The notes under the pieces were generated by a model. It had not been told where the DNA came from, made no database searches, and saw nothing but the letters and a program-made list of their open reading frames with translations. Below, one piece after another: positions 10,115 to 18,380 of a stretch of DNA of 64,000 bases. Every line of letters starts with the position of its first letter. Positions within the stretch are counted from its first letter, which is position 1. Source of the DNA: Gracilibacillus orientalis (GTDB lineage: Bacteria > Bacillota > Bacilli > Bacillales > Amphibacillaceae); the NCBI RefSeq assembly GCF_900114645.1, contig NZ_FOTR01000002.1:434001-498000 (forward strand). The letters are read 5' to 3'. A program made the position numbers and the translations under genes.

Positions 10115-11005
10115 TTATCCTTTTATTCCTGTAAAGCTAATACCTTTTACAATTTGTTTTTCAAAAATTAAGAATGCGATGATTACTGGGATAGATGCAA
10201 TCGCATTTGCTGTCATTGGTTGAACATACGCTTGTGAATAAGTAGCATTAAATACCGGTAAACCTACTGGTAGAGTGTACAACGTCTCAGACAATACCGA
10301 TAAATATGGCCATAAAAAGTTATTCCATGAACCGATAAAAGTAAAAATACCTATCGCTGATAAAGCTGGTTTCGCTAATGGTAAAACTATCTTGTAAAAT
10401 AGTTTAAAATAGGAACATCCATCGATAATCGCACTTTCGACCACTTCTTTTGGTACATTGTCAAAAAAGCTTTTCAATATAATCACACCTAATGGTGATG
10501 CTATCATCGGTAAGATTAATCCCGCATACGTATCAATTAACCCGAAGCTCTTTGCCACCTCATAAAGTGGGATAATGGTTGCTTCTCCAGGAATCATTAA
10601 TCCTAGTAAAAAGAAAATAAAGATAAAGTTTTTGAAGCGAAATTTCATTTGTGAAATGGCAAACGCCGCTAGTGACGTTATAATCAATGTTAAAATGGTT
10701 GTAATTACCGCTACAAATAAACTATTAAACAACCAACGAAAGATTAAACTTCCGAACATAATATCTACATAGTTATAGAACGTATATGGTGGCAAAAACC
10801 ATTCGAATGGTTCTGTTGTTGAAAAACCATTCGGCTTAATCGAAACAAACAACATCCAAATGATAGGTAAAATAAAGATTAACGCTATGATAAATCCCAA
10901 CGTTACCTTCAATCCTAATTTAGGATCACGATTTCGTTGTAATACCGTATTTTTACTTTTTTTAACTTCGATAGTTGCCTCATTACTAAATCGTCGATTA
11001 CTCAT
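10115..11005 (-). CDS. Carbohydrate ABC transporter permease (MalG-type)
   Basis: A 296-residue inner-membrane protein with six predicted transmembrane segments and the cytoplasmic EAA loop (ESAIIDGCSYFKLFYKIVLP) that docks onto the ATPase. It belongs to the binding-protein-dependent transport permease family of the CUT1 class. The start ATG directly follows the TAA of the upstream permease, with a GGGGGAG ribosome site inside that gene, so the two are translationally coupled. It works with the MalF-type permease and the lipoprotein encoded upstream. No ATPase gene is present in the locus, which suggests use of a shared MsmX-type ATPase, as is usual in Bacilli. Confidence 0.95.
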   Translation of the reverse strand: MSNRRFSNEATIEVKKSKNTVLQRNRDPKLGLKVTLGFIIALIFILPIIWMLFVSIKPNGFSTTEPFEWFLPPYTFYNYVDIMFGSLIFRWLFNSLFVAVITTILTLIITSLAAFAISQMKFRFKNFIFIFFLLGLMIPGEATIIPLYEVAKSFGLIDTYAGLILPMIASPLGVIILKSFFDNVPKEVVESAIIDGCSYFKLFYKIVLPLAKPALSAIGIFTFIGSWNNFLWPYLSVLSETLYTLPVGLPVFNATYSQAYVQPMTANAIASIPVIIAFLIFEKQIVKGISFTGIKG

Positions 11006-11878
11006 TTAGTTCTCCCCCGATCTTTGACTCTTTAATTGAATAATAGAGAGAATTAATAAAATAAAGAATAACGCATAAGACATCGTTGCGGCATAACCTA
11101 AGTTATTTTGATTAAACCCAACTTCATAAATATATTGTATTAACGGCCTAGTTGCCCCACCAGGTCCACCGCCTGTAATTAAGAGAATCTGAGCAAACAC
11201 TTTATATGACGCAAGTACTTGTAACAGAAGAATGACGCGCCCAATCGGAATAAGCTGTGGTAATGTAATATACTTAAACATATCCCAGCGAGAAGCACCA
11301 TCTATTTCACTTGCTTCATATAACGAGTGAGGGATATCCTGTAAGCCGGCTAAGAATAAAATCATATTGAAACCAACCGTCCACCATAAAGTAACGACTA
11401 CAATGGTCACCCATGCTAATCCTTGATCTGCCATCCACTTCGGCTCTGCGTCAATGCCGATCATTTGAATGATATTATTTACCAATCCGTTATATGGCTG
11501 AAGCATAAAGATCATCAGAAAAGATATAACAGAAACAGATAATATACTTGGTATAAAAAAGGAACTACGGAAAAATGTTTTAAACTTCGTGTTTAGGTTG
11601 GATAATAGCGCCAAACCTAATGCCAATAAGACCATCGTTGGTGTTGTCAAAATTACAAAAAACGTTGTGTTCCATAACGTTCGCCAAAAATGTCGATCTG
11701 TAAACATTTTTGTGTAATTTTCCAACCCAACAAACTCTATTTTACGAACTAATGTCCAATCATACAGACTCATCTCTAAACCTTTGAAAATTGGAAATAT
11801 CGTAAAGATCATATAAGCAATAAAGAATGGCAATAAAAAAGGAATTGCTCTAAAATCTTGGATCCATTGTTTCTTCAT
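11006..11878 (-). CDS. Carbohydrate ABC transporter permease (MalF-type)
   Basis: A protein of about 290 residues with six transmembrane segments and an EAA loop (YEASEIDGASRWDMFKYITLP). Upstream in-frame codons exist as far as 11911, but AGGAGGT lies just before paired ATG codons at 11881 and 11878, so the protein begins MKKQWIQDF (or MMKKQ). It forms the heterodimeric channel of a CUT1-class sugar importer with the next gene. A hairpin lies in the gap between the binding-protein gene and this one, a common arrangement that gives more binding protein than permease. Confidence 0.95.
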   Translation of the reverse strand: MKKQWIQDFRAIPFLLPFFIAYMIFTIFPIFKGLEMSLYDWTLVRKIEFVGLENYTKMFTDRHFWRTLWNTTFFVILTTPTMVLLALGLALLSNLNTKFKTFFRSSFFIPSILSVSVISFLMIFMLQPYNGLVNNIIQMIGIDAEPKWMADQGLAWVTIVVVTLWWTVGFNMILFLAGLQDIPHSLYEASEIDGASRWDMFKYITLPQLIPIGRVILLLQVLASYKVFAQILLITGGGPGGATRPLIQYIYEVGFNQNNLGYAATMSYALFFILLILSIIQLKSQRSGEN

Positions 11879-11928
11879 CATTTGACCTCCTATTATAAGG
11901 ATGTAGCACATGTTAAGCGAAATACAGT

Positions 11929-11990
11929 CTGATCCTAGTCATTCGATATCATCGTATTATCATTGATAAATGATGAATTTCCAGGATCAG
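11929..11990 (-). other. Intergenic hairpin between binding-protein and permease genes
   Basis: CTGATCCT at 11929-11936 pairs with AGGATCAG at 11983-11990, with a further inner pairing (CATT/AATG region). There is no U-tract. Such hairpins in sugar ABC operons usually protect or attenuate the message so that the lipoprotein is made in excess. Confidence 0.55.
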
Positions 11991-12019
11991 GCTGCTAAGT
12001 TATCTGTTAACTTCACTAA

Positions 12020-13315
12020 TTATTCTGCTATGAGATCCGTTACTTCCTGCTCAATCATGGAGAAGACTTCTTCAGCAGCAGCATCTCCTGCCCAATACTT
12101 GTCTAGATTACGTACAACAATATCTTGAATTCCACGCGCATGAACAGTACGATCCACATATTTCACATAATTAGCAACTTCAGCGTACTCACTACGATAT
12201 GGCATATCCTTAAATTCATCTGATTCTAAAACGGTATCTTTAGCCGGAATATGTCCAGCTCTAGCCCAATCAGCACCATTATCAGTAGCAAATTTCATAA
12301 ATTCAACTGCACCTTTTTGTGCGTCTTCATCTGCATCATCATAATATGGCAGTACGAAAGTATGGGAGCTTGCCCATGCAGCATCTTGACCAAATATATT
12401 AGGGAAAGGCATTGGTGTAAAATCAAGGTCCTCCGTTGTTTCCCAAATCCCTGTTGCCCAAACTCCAGTAGTTATTAGAGCTGCATTTCCAGATTGAAAA
12501 TCGCTGTAAAAGTCCGCTAAATCTAAAGGTATAGCTTCATGTGTATGGTATAAGTCATAAAGATACTTCGCTGCTTTAGTCGCTTTCTCATGATCTAAAG
12601 CGTATGTTGGATTTTCCATATCACCGGAAACTATGTTTTCCCCTCCCATCTGGTTATATAATGCCCACCAGATTCGGTATGGATCTTCACCTACACTTGA
12701 GAACGCAAAGGGCATTTTATCTTCTGGCAATGATTCTTTAAGAGAAGTTAAGAATTCAACAAATCCTTCTGGTGTTTTTTCAAAGTCGGGTGTACCGTCA
12801 TCATTAAGAAGACCTGCTTCATCAACAAGGTTGTTGTTAATAAACATAATTTCTGGATGAGTATCAATTGGTACTGCATAATTATTTCCATCATAGACCG
12901 TGACATCTAAGACATTTTGGTTAAACTCATCCCAGTTAAGCCCTGCATCTTCAGCATAATCATTAATATTGGTTACAAGTCCTTGGGTAACTAATTCAGG
13001 TAATACATGACTGTGAGCTATTGCCAGATCTGGCCCTTTTCCCGATCCAACACTTGTCAGTAATTTTGTGTAATATTCTTCATATTCTTGCTGGACATTA
13101 TTAACAAAATACTCTTCTTGACTGTCATTAAACTCAGTAACAATGTCATTCATGTATTCTGCATCTCCACCACTAAACAAATTCCACATAACCACTTCGG
13201 TTGCGCCTTCTGGAATTTCCACATCATTTCCTGCTGAATCAGAATTGCCGGAACATGCGGCCAATATCAACGCAACAAAAACCACACCAATAAAAACACT
13301 AAAACCCTTCCTCAT
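12020..13315 (-). CDS. Sugar ABC transporter substrate-binding lipoprotein
   Basis: A 431-residue solute-binding protein of family 1. The signal peptide ends in a lipobox, LAAC, with the lipidated cysteine at position 21, followed by a Ser/Gly/Asn linker. The mature part shows the usual acidic composition of a halotolerant species and an N-terminal VVMWNLFSGG segment typical of CUT1 binding proteins. The start has a strong AAAGGAGG site 5-6 bp upstream. It is the first gene of the operon with two permeases and GH2, and is preceded by a promoter with an overlapping cre-like site. The ligand is probably an arabino- or xylo-oligosaccharide, inferred from the GH43 neighbours. Confidence 0.95.
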   Translation of the reverse strand: MRKGFSVFIGVVFVALILAACSGNSDSAGNDVEIPEGATEVVMWNLFSGGDAEYMNDIVTEFNDSQEEYFVNNVQQEYEEYYTKLLTSVGSGKGPDLAIAHSHVLPELVTQGLVTNINDYAEDAGLNWDEFNQNVLDVTVYDGNNYAVPIDTHPEIMFINNNLVDEAGLLNDDGTPDFEKTPEGFVEFLTSLKESLPEDKMPFAFSSVGEDPYRIWWALYNQMGGENIVSGDMENPTYALDHEKATKAAKYLYDLYHTHEAIPLDLADFYSDFQSGNAALITTGVWATGIWETTEDLDFTPMPFPNIFGQDAAWASSHTFVLPYYDDADEDAQKGAVEFMKFATDNGADWARAGHIPAKDTVLESDEFKDMPYRSEYAEVANYVKYVDRTVHARGIQDIVVRNLDKYWAGDAAAEEVFSMIEQEVTDLIAE

Positions 13316-13366
13316 ATTGACTCCTCCTTTTATAAGATATCTCTAAGTTACAAATAAAATGTTTAA

Positions 13367-13383
13367 TTACAGTTTTTCTGTAA
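13367..13383. promoter_or_regulatory. Inverted repeat just downstream of the operon promoter
   Basis: TTACAG-TTTTT-CTGTAA is a perfect 6-bp dyad with a 5-bp centre, placed a few bases after the expected transcription start. A wider weaker dyad (TAAGTTAC at 13344-13351 with GTAACTTTA at 13380-13388) encloses it. It may be a repressor operator or a 5' leader hairpin. Confidence 0.4.
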
Positions 13384-13393
13384 CTTTAGATAT

Positions 13394-13422
13394 AGAATAC
13401 GCTTTCATTTCATAAAAGTCAA
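13394..13422 (-). promoter_or_regulatory. Sigma-A promoter of the sugar operon with overlapping cre-like site
   Basis: On the minus strand TTGACT (13417-13422), a 17-bp spacer and TATTCT (13394-13399) form a good vegetative promoter about 80 bp upstream of the lipoprotein gene. The bases 13394-13407 match the Bacillus CcpA cre consensus TGWAANCGNTNWCA at 12 of 14 positions and overlap the -10 box, a position that predicts catabolite repression. Confidence 0.6.
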
Positions 13423-13866
13423 TACTAATTCAAATTATATAGTTAACTTTTATATATATCTTTTTTTGATCATATAGTTAATAAATACGGTTAATTGAAT
13501 CAATTCATTATGCTAACTCTGCTTTTCACCTATGGTTACAACCTTTTTAAGCTAATTCTTTGAAACTATTACTATGTTCTATATAGATTGTTATTATGTT
13601 TATATACATATTTTTTGTATTAATTACATTTTTCGACCTTTTTAGGTAGTTTTCGTTGTTAGTTCACGGTAACAAGCAAATTCAATCCACAGGTCAATTC
13701 TTTCGTTAAAATTGGTTTAATTGTGATGAGAAGTTGGTTCAAGAAGTGGGATGGATCATACAAAGAATATCAAAAGCTATGTATCTGAAGACATAATTTA
13801 TCAACTTAAAGAAAGTAATATATAATGAAAATTATAATAAGATTAATAGAAGGAAAGAGGTATAAA
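13423..13866. other. AT-rich intergenic stretch with repeat copy, no gene recognised
   Basis: This stretch of about 440 bp is AT-rich. It carries one copy (13650-13687) of a short repeat also present at 14341-14378. No open frame with a ribosome site is convincing apart from the small gene that follows. Confidence 0.5.
13650..13687. repeat. Direct repeat, copy 1 (TAGTTCACGGT core)
   Basis: The sequence TTTCGTTgTTAGTTCACGGT followed by AAATTCAATC recurs at 14341-14378 with a few changes. Read on the minus strand both copies could encode a peptide of the form IEF-xx-x-REL-TK, so they may be fragments of the same decayed gene. Confidence 0.55.
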
Positions 13867-14082
13867 ATGAGAAAACTCTCTCAAAAATTACTAGAAGTGT
13901 GGATTAAAATTCCACGTTCAGTGAGAATTTTTGTATTAAATATTATAACTATATTCTTTTTTCTTCATTTATTAATTGCAGGATTAAAATCACTATTCGA
14001 ATTATCTATAGAGTTACCAGTTCTTTTAATTGCGATCATTGTTTCATTTCTGGTTATGATGATTATCAGTAAAAATAATTAA
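13867..14082 (+). CDS. Small membrane protein, unknown function
   Basis: A 71-residue protein beginning MRKLSQKLL. I chose the ATG at 13867 because AAAGAGG lies 6 bp before it; the ATG at 13825 has no such site. Two hydrophobic segments (about 20-41 and 48-66) suggest two transmembrane helices with a short basic N-terminus. It lies alone, between the two copies of a short direct repeat and beside decayed DNA. I do not recognise a family. It may be a small phage- or toxin-like membrane peptide or a chance frame. Confidence 0.5.
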   Translation: MRKLSQKLLEVWIKIPRSVRIFVLNIITIFFFLHLLIAGLKSLFELSIELPVLLIAIIVSFLVMMIISKNN

Positions 14083-14110
14083 CTAAACTTTCGCACCCTG
14101 AAATAAGCAG

Positions 14111-14383
14111 TTATGGCTTGATATCGTTGGGCAAGTCGCTATCTATTGTTGTAGTTGCCTTTTGATTATTTTTTGTTACTCTTTTTCAAGGAATCATCAA
14201 GAAGCCAAAATAATTATTGTAGAACCATAGCCCAATTGATGTCACTGATCACTTAAAGCATGCCGTCCAGTGTTCGTTGATCGTTACTACTTTGGCTTTG
14301 CAGATAGAGGATATTTATGCAGAATTAGGCATTGATTTAATTTTCGTTATTAGTTCACGGTTCCAATCAAATTCAATCTTAAA
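14111..14383 (-). pseudogene. Decayed reading frame, possibly transposase remnant
   Basis: Read on the minus strand from 14383 down to 14111, one frame gives protein-like stretches (KIEFDWNRELITKIKSM, INEHWTACFK, SIGLWFYNNYFGFLMIP and DLPNDIKP) interrupted by stop codons. The composition resembles the C-terminal part of a transposase-like protein, but I cannot name the family. Its 5' end is the second copy of the TAGTTCACGGT repeat. Confidence 0.3.
14341..14378. repeat. Direct repeat, copy 2 (TAGTTCACGGT core)
   Basis: Second copy of the repeat described at 13650-13687. The two copies bracket the small membrane gene. Confidence 0.55.
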
Positions 14384-14424
14384 ATAAAAAAACGTTAGAG
14401 TGTTGATATCTCAACACTCTAACG
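14381..14424 (-). terminator. Terminator of the P450-ferredoxin operon
   Basis: CGTTAGAGTGTTGA and TCAACACTCTAACG (14393-14424) form a perfect 14-bp stem with a TATC loop. On the minus strand it is followed by seven T and more T-rich sequence. It lies about 30 bp after the ferredoxin stop. Confidence 0.9.
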
Positions 14425-14455
14425 ACTTATTATTCTATTCATTTCTCTTTAAAAA

Positions 14456-14695
14456 TCATATAAGTTTACTCTTTTCAAATGGTTGATCAGAAATTTGAAT
14501 GGACTCTGTCGGACAGTTTTCATATGCATCCTCTAGTTGCTCCCACAATTCGTCTGGTACTGACTTATTACCATTATTATTATCTAAAGTCACATATGCA
14601 ATTCCTTCATCATCATAATCAAATATATCTGGAGCTTCTTCACCACATTGTCCACATGCGATACACGTTTCTCGATTTACTTTTGCAAACTTCAC
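14456..14695 (-). CDS. [4Fe-4S] ferredoxin
   Basis: A 79-residue acidic protein with CIACGQC (C-x2-C-x2-C) and a distal C-P, the ligand set of a single 4Fe-4S cluster as in Bacillus Fer. The start is a GTG with GGAGGAGG about 6 bp before it. It is the last gene of a three-gene operon after two cytochrome P450 genes and is the obvious electron donor to them. A ferredoxin reductase is not encoded nearby, so a housekeeping reductase must serve. Confidence 0.93.
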   Translation of the reverse strand: MKFAKVNRETCIACGQCGEEAPDIFDYDDEGIAYVTLDNNNGNKSVPDELWEQLEDAYENCPTESIQISDQPFEKSKLI

Positions 14696-14801
14696 ATTAA
14701 TCCTCCTCCAATAATAGTAATCTCAATAACTGACTTATCATTCATCTAATTACCTCTTTTAATTTACTGTTACATTGCATGAAATGTAAATGATCCTATT
14801 G

Positions 14802-16061
14802 CTAAAAAGAAACTGGTAAAGATGAAAGACCTTGCGCAGCTAGCTTAAATTGCCATTTGACTTCCTTTCGTGGGATATTTAATTTTAAGTTTGGCATACG
14901 CTTTAACAATGTGGTAAACGCGATATCTCCTTCTATTCGAGCAAGAGGTGCTCCTAAACACATATGAATACCTTGTCCAAATGCGACATGTCGTTTAATA
15001 TCACGTGTTACATCCACGTCTTCTGAATTGATGAATACATTTTCATCTCGGTTTGCTGACTTCAACAGAGGAAAAAGTACGTCACCTTTATTAATTTGCT
15101 GTCCTCCTAGTTCCAAATCTTCCTTAGCATAACGTGGACCAGCTGTGGTAGAAGGACCATGAAAACGCAATAATTCTTCAACAGCTGATGGAATAATACT
15201 TTGGTCATTCTTAAGAATTTCCAACTGATCAGGATGATCTAGCAAAATCAAAGTACCGGTGGAAATCAGGTTGGAAGTTGTCTCATGTCCAGCAAAAATC
15301 AACAGCTGCACCATGGACAAAAGTTCTTTTTCAGTAAGCTTATCTCCCTCTTCCTCAATGGTGATCAATTCACTGATTAAATCATCACTAGGTTGCTGAC
15401 GCTTTTTTTCAATAAGTTGTGTAAAATAATTACTAAAGGCTTCCAGACTTTCCGAAACTTCATTGTCGATTCTTCCTACACCAAGACCATTAGCGATAGC
15501 CTCTGACCACTCATAGATTTGTTCACGATCTGATTTAGGTACGCCTATCATATCTGAAATAACATTAATCGGTAATTTGTAGGCATAGTCCAAAACAATG
15601 TCCATTTCACCTTTATCTTGCACCTGATCAAGTAAATCATCTGCTATCTCTTGGACACGAGGACGTAAACTCTCCATATATCTCGGTGTAAACGCTTTGG
15701 ATACTAACCTGCGTAACCGTCGATGATCAGGTTCATCAAGTGCATTTAAAGAACTAGCAAGAAATAAATTTGAACTATCTTCTTCAGAGCTATTAGTTAA
15801 AAATTGTTTGGTATCACTGTTCTTATTAATAGTAGTAGGATCAACACAAAAATTTGTTTGATCTTTAAGAACTTTTTTTACATCTTCCATATGTGTGACA
15901 ATCCATGTTTGGTTGTCAGAATCCCCCATTGGCATTGGGATGGGTCTAACGGATCCCTTTTCCCTTAGGTCTGCAAATACTAAGAAAGGATCTTTTTCAG
16001 TTCTACCTCCTAAGACATTTAAAACTTCTTGCTCTGGCGTTATTTGCCCTGATTGATTCAT
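14802..16061 (-). CDS. Cytochrome P450 (second of pair)
   Basis: A 419-residue soluble bacterial P450. Landmarks are the I-helix AGHETT oxygen-activation motif, the K-helix ExxR in EELLR, and the haem-binding loop FGQGIHMCLG with the axial cysteine at 368. No membrane anchor is present, so it is a class I type enzyme needing ferredoxin. It most resembles CYP107/CYP109-like Bacillus enzymes. It is 45 bp downstream of another P450 and 106 bp upstream of the ferredoxin gene. The reaction would be a monooxygenation of an unknown lipid-like or polyketide-like substrate. Confidence 0.95.
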   Translation of the reverse strand: MNQSGQITPEQEVLNVLGGRTEKDPFLVFADLREKGSVRPIPMPMGDSDNQTWIVTHMEDVKKVLKDQTNFCVDPTTINKNSDTKQFLTNSSEEDSSNLFLASSLNALDEPDHRRLRRLVSKAFTPRYMESLRPRVQEIADDLLDQVQDKGEMDIVLDYAYKLPINVISDMIGVPKSDREQIYEWSEAIANGLGVGRIDNEVSESLEAFSNYFTQLIEKKRQQPSDDLISELITIEEEGDKLTEKELLSMVQLLIFAGHETTSNLISTGTLILLDHPDQLEILKNDQSIIPSAVEELLRFHGPSTTAGPRYAKEDLELGGQQINKGDVLFPLLKSANRDENVFINSEDVDVTRDIKRHVAFGQGIHMCLGAPLARIEGDIAFTTLLKRMPNLKLNIPRKEVKWQFKLAAQGLSSLPVSF

Positions 16062-16106
16062 AGAAAAAACTTCCTCCCTTTTATTAGAATCCTAGATTTT
16101 TAGCCT

Positions 16107-17345
16107 TTACTTATAAACTTTCATTGGTAAAGAAGTTAAAGACTGTCCCGGAGCAGAAGCAATTAAATTCCGTTCTAAATCAAATCCTTCAACTGGTTCG
16201 ATATGTGAAAATTTTTGTAAAAATACTTCAAGAGCAGTTTTTATTTCCAATCGTGCTAATGGAGCGCCTAAACAGAAATGAGGACCACTACCGAATGTTA
16301 AATGCCTTTTACTGTTTGCACGATGAATGTCAATCGAGAAAGGATCGTCAAACTTATTTTCATCCATATTACTTGCACTCATCCAGGCAATGACGACATC
16401 TCCTTTTTTCAAATCAACACCTAATAAATTATTATCTTGCTTAACCGTACGATCTCTTTTTGAAATATGAAAACGATAACGTAGAAATTCTTCAACTGCA
16501 TTCGGTACCAAATCCAAATTATTACGAAGTTCACCATATAAGGAGTCATCATCATAGAGCAATGAGTAAAATGCATTCGCTAGTGCATGACTAGTTGTTT
16601 CAACTCCTGCACCTAAAAGCAGCATGGTCATTTGTACAATTTGTTCATCTGTAAACCGTTCTCCGTCTACTTCTACTTGGATTAAGTCAGAAATAATATC
16701 ATCAGAAAGATTGGATCGTTTTTGAACAACAATTGGATAGAGATATTCGAAATATTCTTTTGCAGCTTTTTGTTTTTCTAACTCAATGTCATCCAACCTT
16801 GTTTTATCGTAAGGTTGAAAAAGAGTATCTACCCATGCCTTGAACTGATATCTGTCTTGAATAGGAACACCAAATAAATCTGCGATGACTAAACTAGGTA
16901 AAGAAGCAGCCATTTTATCCACGATATCAATAATCGAGTTGTCTTCTATCTGTTCCACAAGTTCAGTTGCTATCTTTTGAATACGAGGTTCCCAGTTCTT
17001 CAAACTACGGGGAGTGAAGGCTGCTGCTAACAGAGAGCGACCCTTTCGATGTTGAGGCGGATCCATAAGTGTAAAGTGAGTGTGAGGATTTTTTTCTCCA
17101 TCATTATTAGCTCCTACAAAAATTCCTGATCTATGCCCTTCACTTGAAAAGAACTCATAGTTGCTTAACACCTGTTTGACATGTTCATGTGTAAAAACAT
17201 TCCAAGTGTTTGTTTTCTCATGATAATAGACAGGATGATGTTCAAGCATTTCCTTGTACCATTCAGCAGGAAAAAATTCTTCTGAACGTGATTGAAAATT
17301 GGGAATTTCGTTGACAGGAATTATTTCTTTCGGCATCGCTTTCAT
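16107..17345 (-). CDS. Cytochrome P450 (first of pair)
   Basis: A 412-residue soluble P450 with a well-placed AAGGAGG site. The I-helix reads GAGVETT, the K-helix ExxR is in EEFLR, and the haem loop is FGSGPHFCLG with cysteine 358. It differs clearly from the neighbouring P450, so the pair is not a recent duplication; two successive oxidations or two substrates are possible. It is the first gene of the operon behind a promoter covered by a 42-bp inverted repeat. A PadR-like regulator gene lies about 300 bp upstream on the same strand. Confidence 0.95.
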   Translation of the reverse strand: MKAMPKEIIPVNEIPNFQSRSEEFFPAEWYKEMLEHHPVYYHEKTNTWNVFTHEHVKQVLSNYEFFSSEGHRSGIFVGANNDGEKNPHTHFTLMDPPQHRKGRSLLAAAFTPRSLKNWEPRIQKIATELVEQIEDNSIIDIVDKMAASLPSLVIADLFGVPIQDRYQFKAWVDTLFQPYDKTRLDDIELEKQKAAKEYFEYLYPIVVQKRSNLSDDIISDLIQVEVDGERFTDEQIVQMTMLLLGAGVETTSHALANAFYSLLYDDDSLYGELRNNLDLVPNAVEEFLRYRFHISKRDRTVKQDNNLLGVDLKKGDVVIAWMSASNMDENKFDDPFSIDIHRANSKRHLTFGSGPHFCLGAPLARLEIKTALEVFLQKFSHIEPVEGFDLERNLIASAPGQSLTSLPMKVYK

Positions 17346-17398
17346 TCATATTCCTCCTTAATTGTTATTGAAGATCGAAACATTAACTTTACATCTCT

Positions 17399-17440
17399 AC
17401 TCTTTTTATATTACTCTAATCAGAGTATTACAAAAAGAGT
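17399..17440 (-). promoter_or_regulatory. P450 operon promoter covered by a 42-bp near-perfect palindrome
   Basis: Arms at 17399-17417 and 17422-17440 match in 17 of 19 positions around a 4-bp centre (outer ACTCTTTTT/AAAAAGAGT, inner ACTCT/AGAGT). On the minus strand TTGTAA (17428-17433), a 17-bp spacer and TATAAA (17405-17410) form a promoter inside it. This is a strong candidate operator, plausibly for the adjacent PadR-like protein. Confidence 0.65.
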
Positions 17441-17645
17441 AGAAAGTTGTGTTTTCGTTCAAATTATAATAGTTCAGACTTCCTAACACGAAATAGAAAT
17501 TATAATGGTAAGTTAAAATGGAGCGCGATGTAAGAGGACTAAAAGAGTAGGGTGTTTTCAGTGCGCCGATGAATTTAGTTTACATAAATGATTAAACGGC
17601 CTATCCCAAAGTATGGTAAACGACCGTTTGCAATTCCAAGTATAT

Positions 17646-18197
17646 TTAATTATCAACACTCTTTAAAAAAGTTAAAAGTTTTTCCATCCAATAAATATTA
17701 TGTTCTATTTGGCTAAATGCATGTTCACTAATAAACTCTACTGCCTTAAGTTGTTCATCATCTAGTGATTGAATTTGCTTTAAAATCTCTTTGTTTTCTT
17801 TCTTCTTTTTATACTCTGTTAGACGTTGCTTTTCTTGTTTAATAGTATCTTCCAGTATAAAGGCCATCTTCGTTGAATCAATATACTTCAAGAGAAAAAT
17901 GGAAATATATATATCTTCAAATCTTGAAACATTTTTAAAACTATCGTAAATCTCTTGTTCAAGAAAATCTCTTCCATCTTGAGTGATTCTGTACAATGTT
18001 TTGTTCGGGCGATTTTCTATTTGGATGATTTCAACAGGTTCAATAAACCCTTTTTTCTTCAAGGAATCAAAATTATAGTAAAATTTACCTTCACTCAATT
18101 TTTCTAGAGGTATTGTATTTAGTAATATTTTCTTTAAACTATATGGATGATTTTCTTTGTCAGCAAGGCTTCCTAATATAAATAATGGAATAGACAA
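17646..18197 (-). CDS. PadR family-like transcriptional regulator
   Basis: A 183-residue protein with a TTG start and GGAG ribosome site. Residues 1-75 form a winged helix-turn-helix of the PadR type (MSIPLFILGSLADKENHPYS at the start and a YNFDSLKKKGFIEP segment in place of the usual YRILKKLEKEGLI). The C-terminal half is helical, with a Lys/Glu-rich coiled coil at about 120-145 suited to dimerisation. PadR proteins repress detoxification or transport genes until a small ligand binds. It lies upstream of the P450 operon on the same strand, with that operon's palindromic promoter between them. Control of the P450s is inferred. Confidence 0.8.
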   Translation of the reverse strand: MSIPLFILGSLADKENHPYSLKKILLNTIPLEKLSEGKFYYNFDSLKKKGFIEPVEIIQIENRPNKTLYRITQDGRDFLEQEIYDSFKNVSRFEDIYISIFLLKYIDSTKMAFILEDTIKQEKQRLTEYKKKKENKEILKQIQSLDDEQLKAVEFISEHAFSQIEHNIYWMEKLLTFLKSVDN

Positions 18198-18380
18198 AAG
18201 GATTCTCCTTTCTATAATTCGGGCTAAACCTCATTAGCATATCATATTATTCCTTTTGTCAAAACTTAATGCTGATTTGTACTAACTCCACGTGTCTTTC
18301 CCAATATGAGATTTCCTCCCTTTTCAAATTACATGAACTTCCATTCTTTTGATTATGTGTTGTGCTTTTATTTTCTATGT

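Noticed and set aside
14456-17345. Secondary-metabolite biosynthetic cluster around the P450s
   Set aside because: No synthase, transferase or tailoring genes are nearby; I keep only the operon with its regulator.
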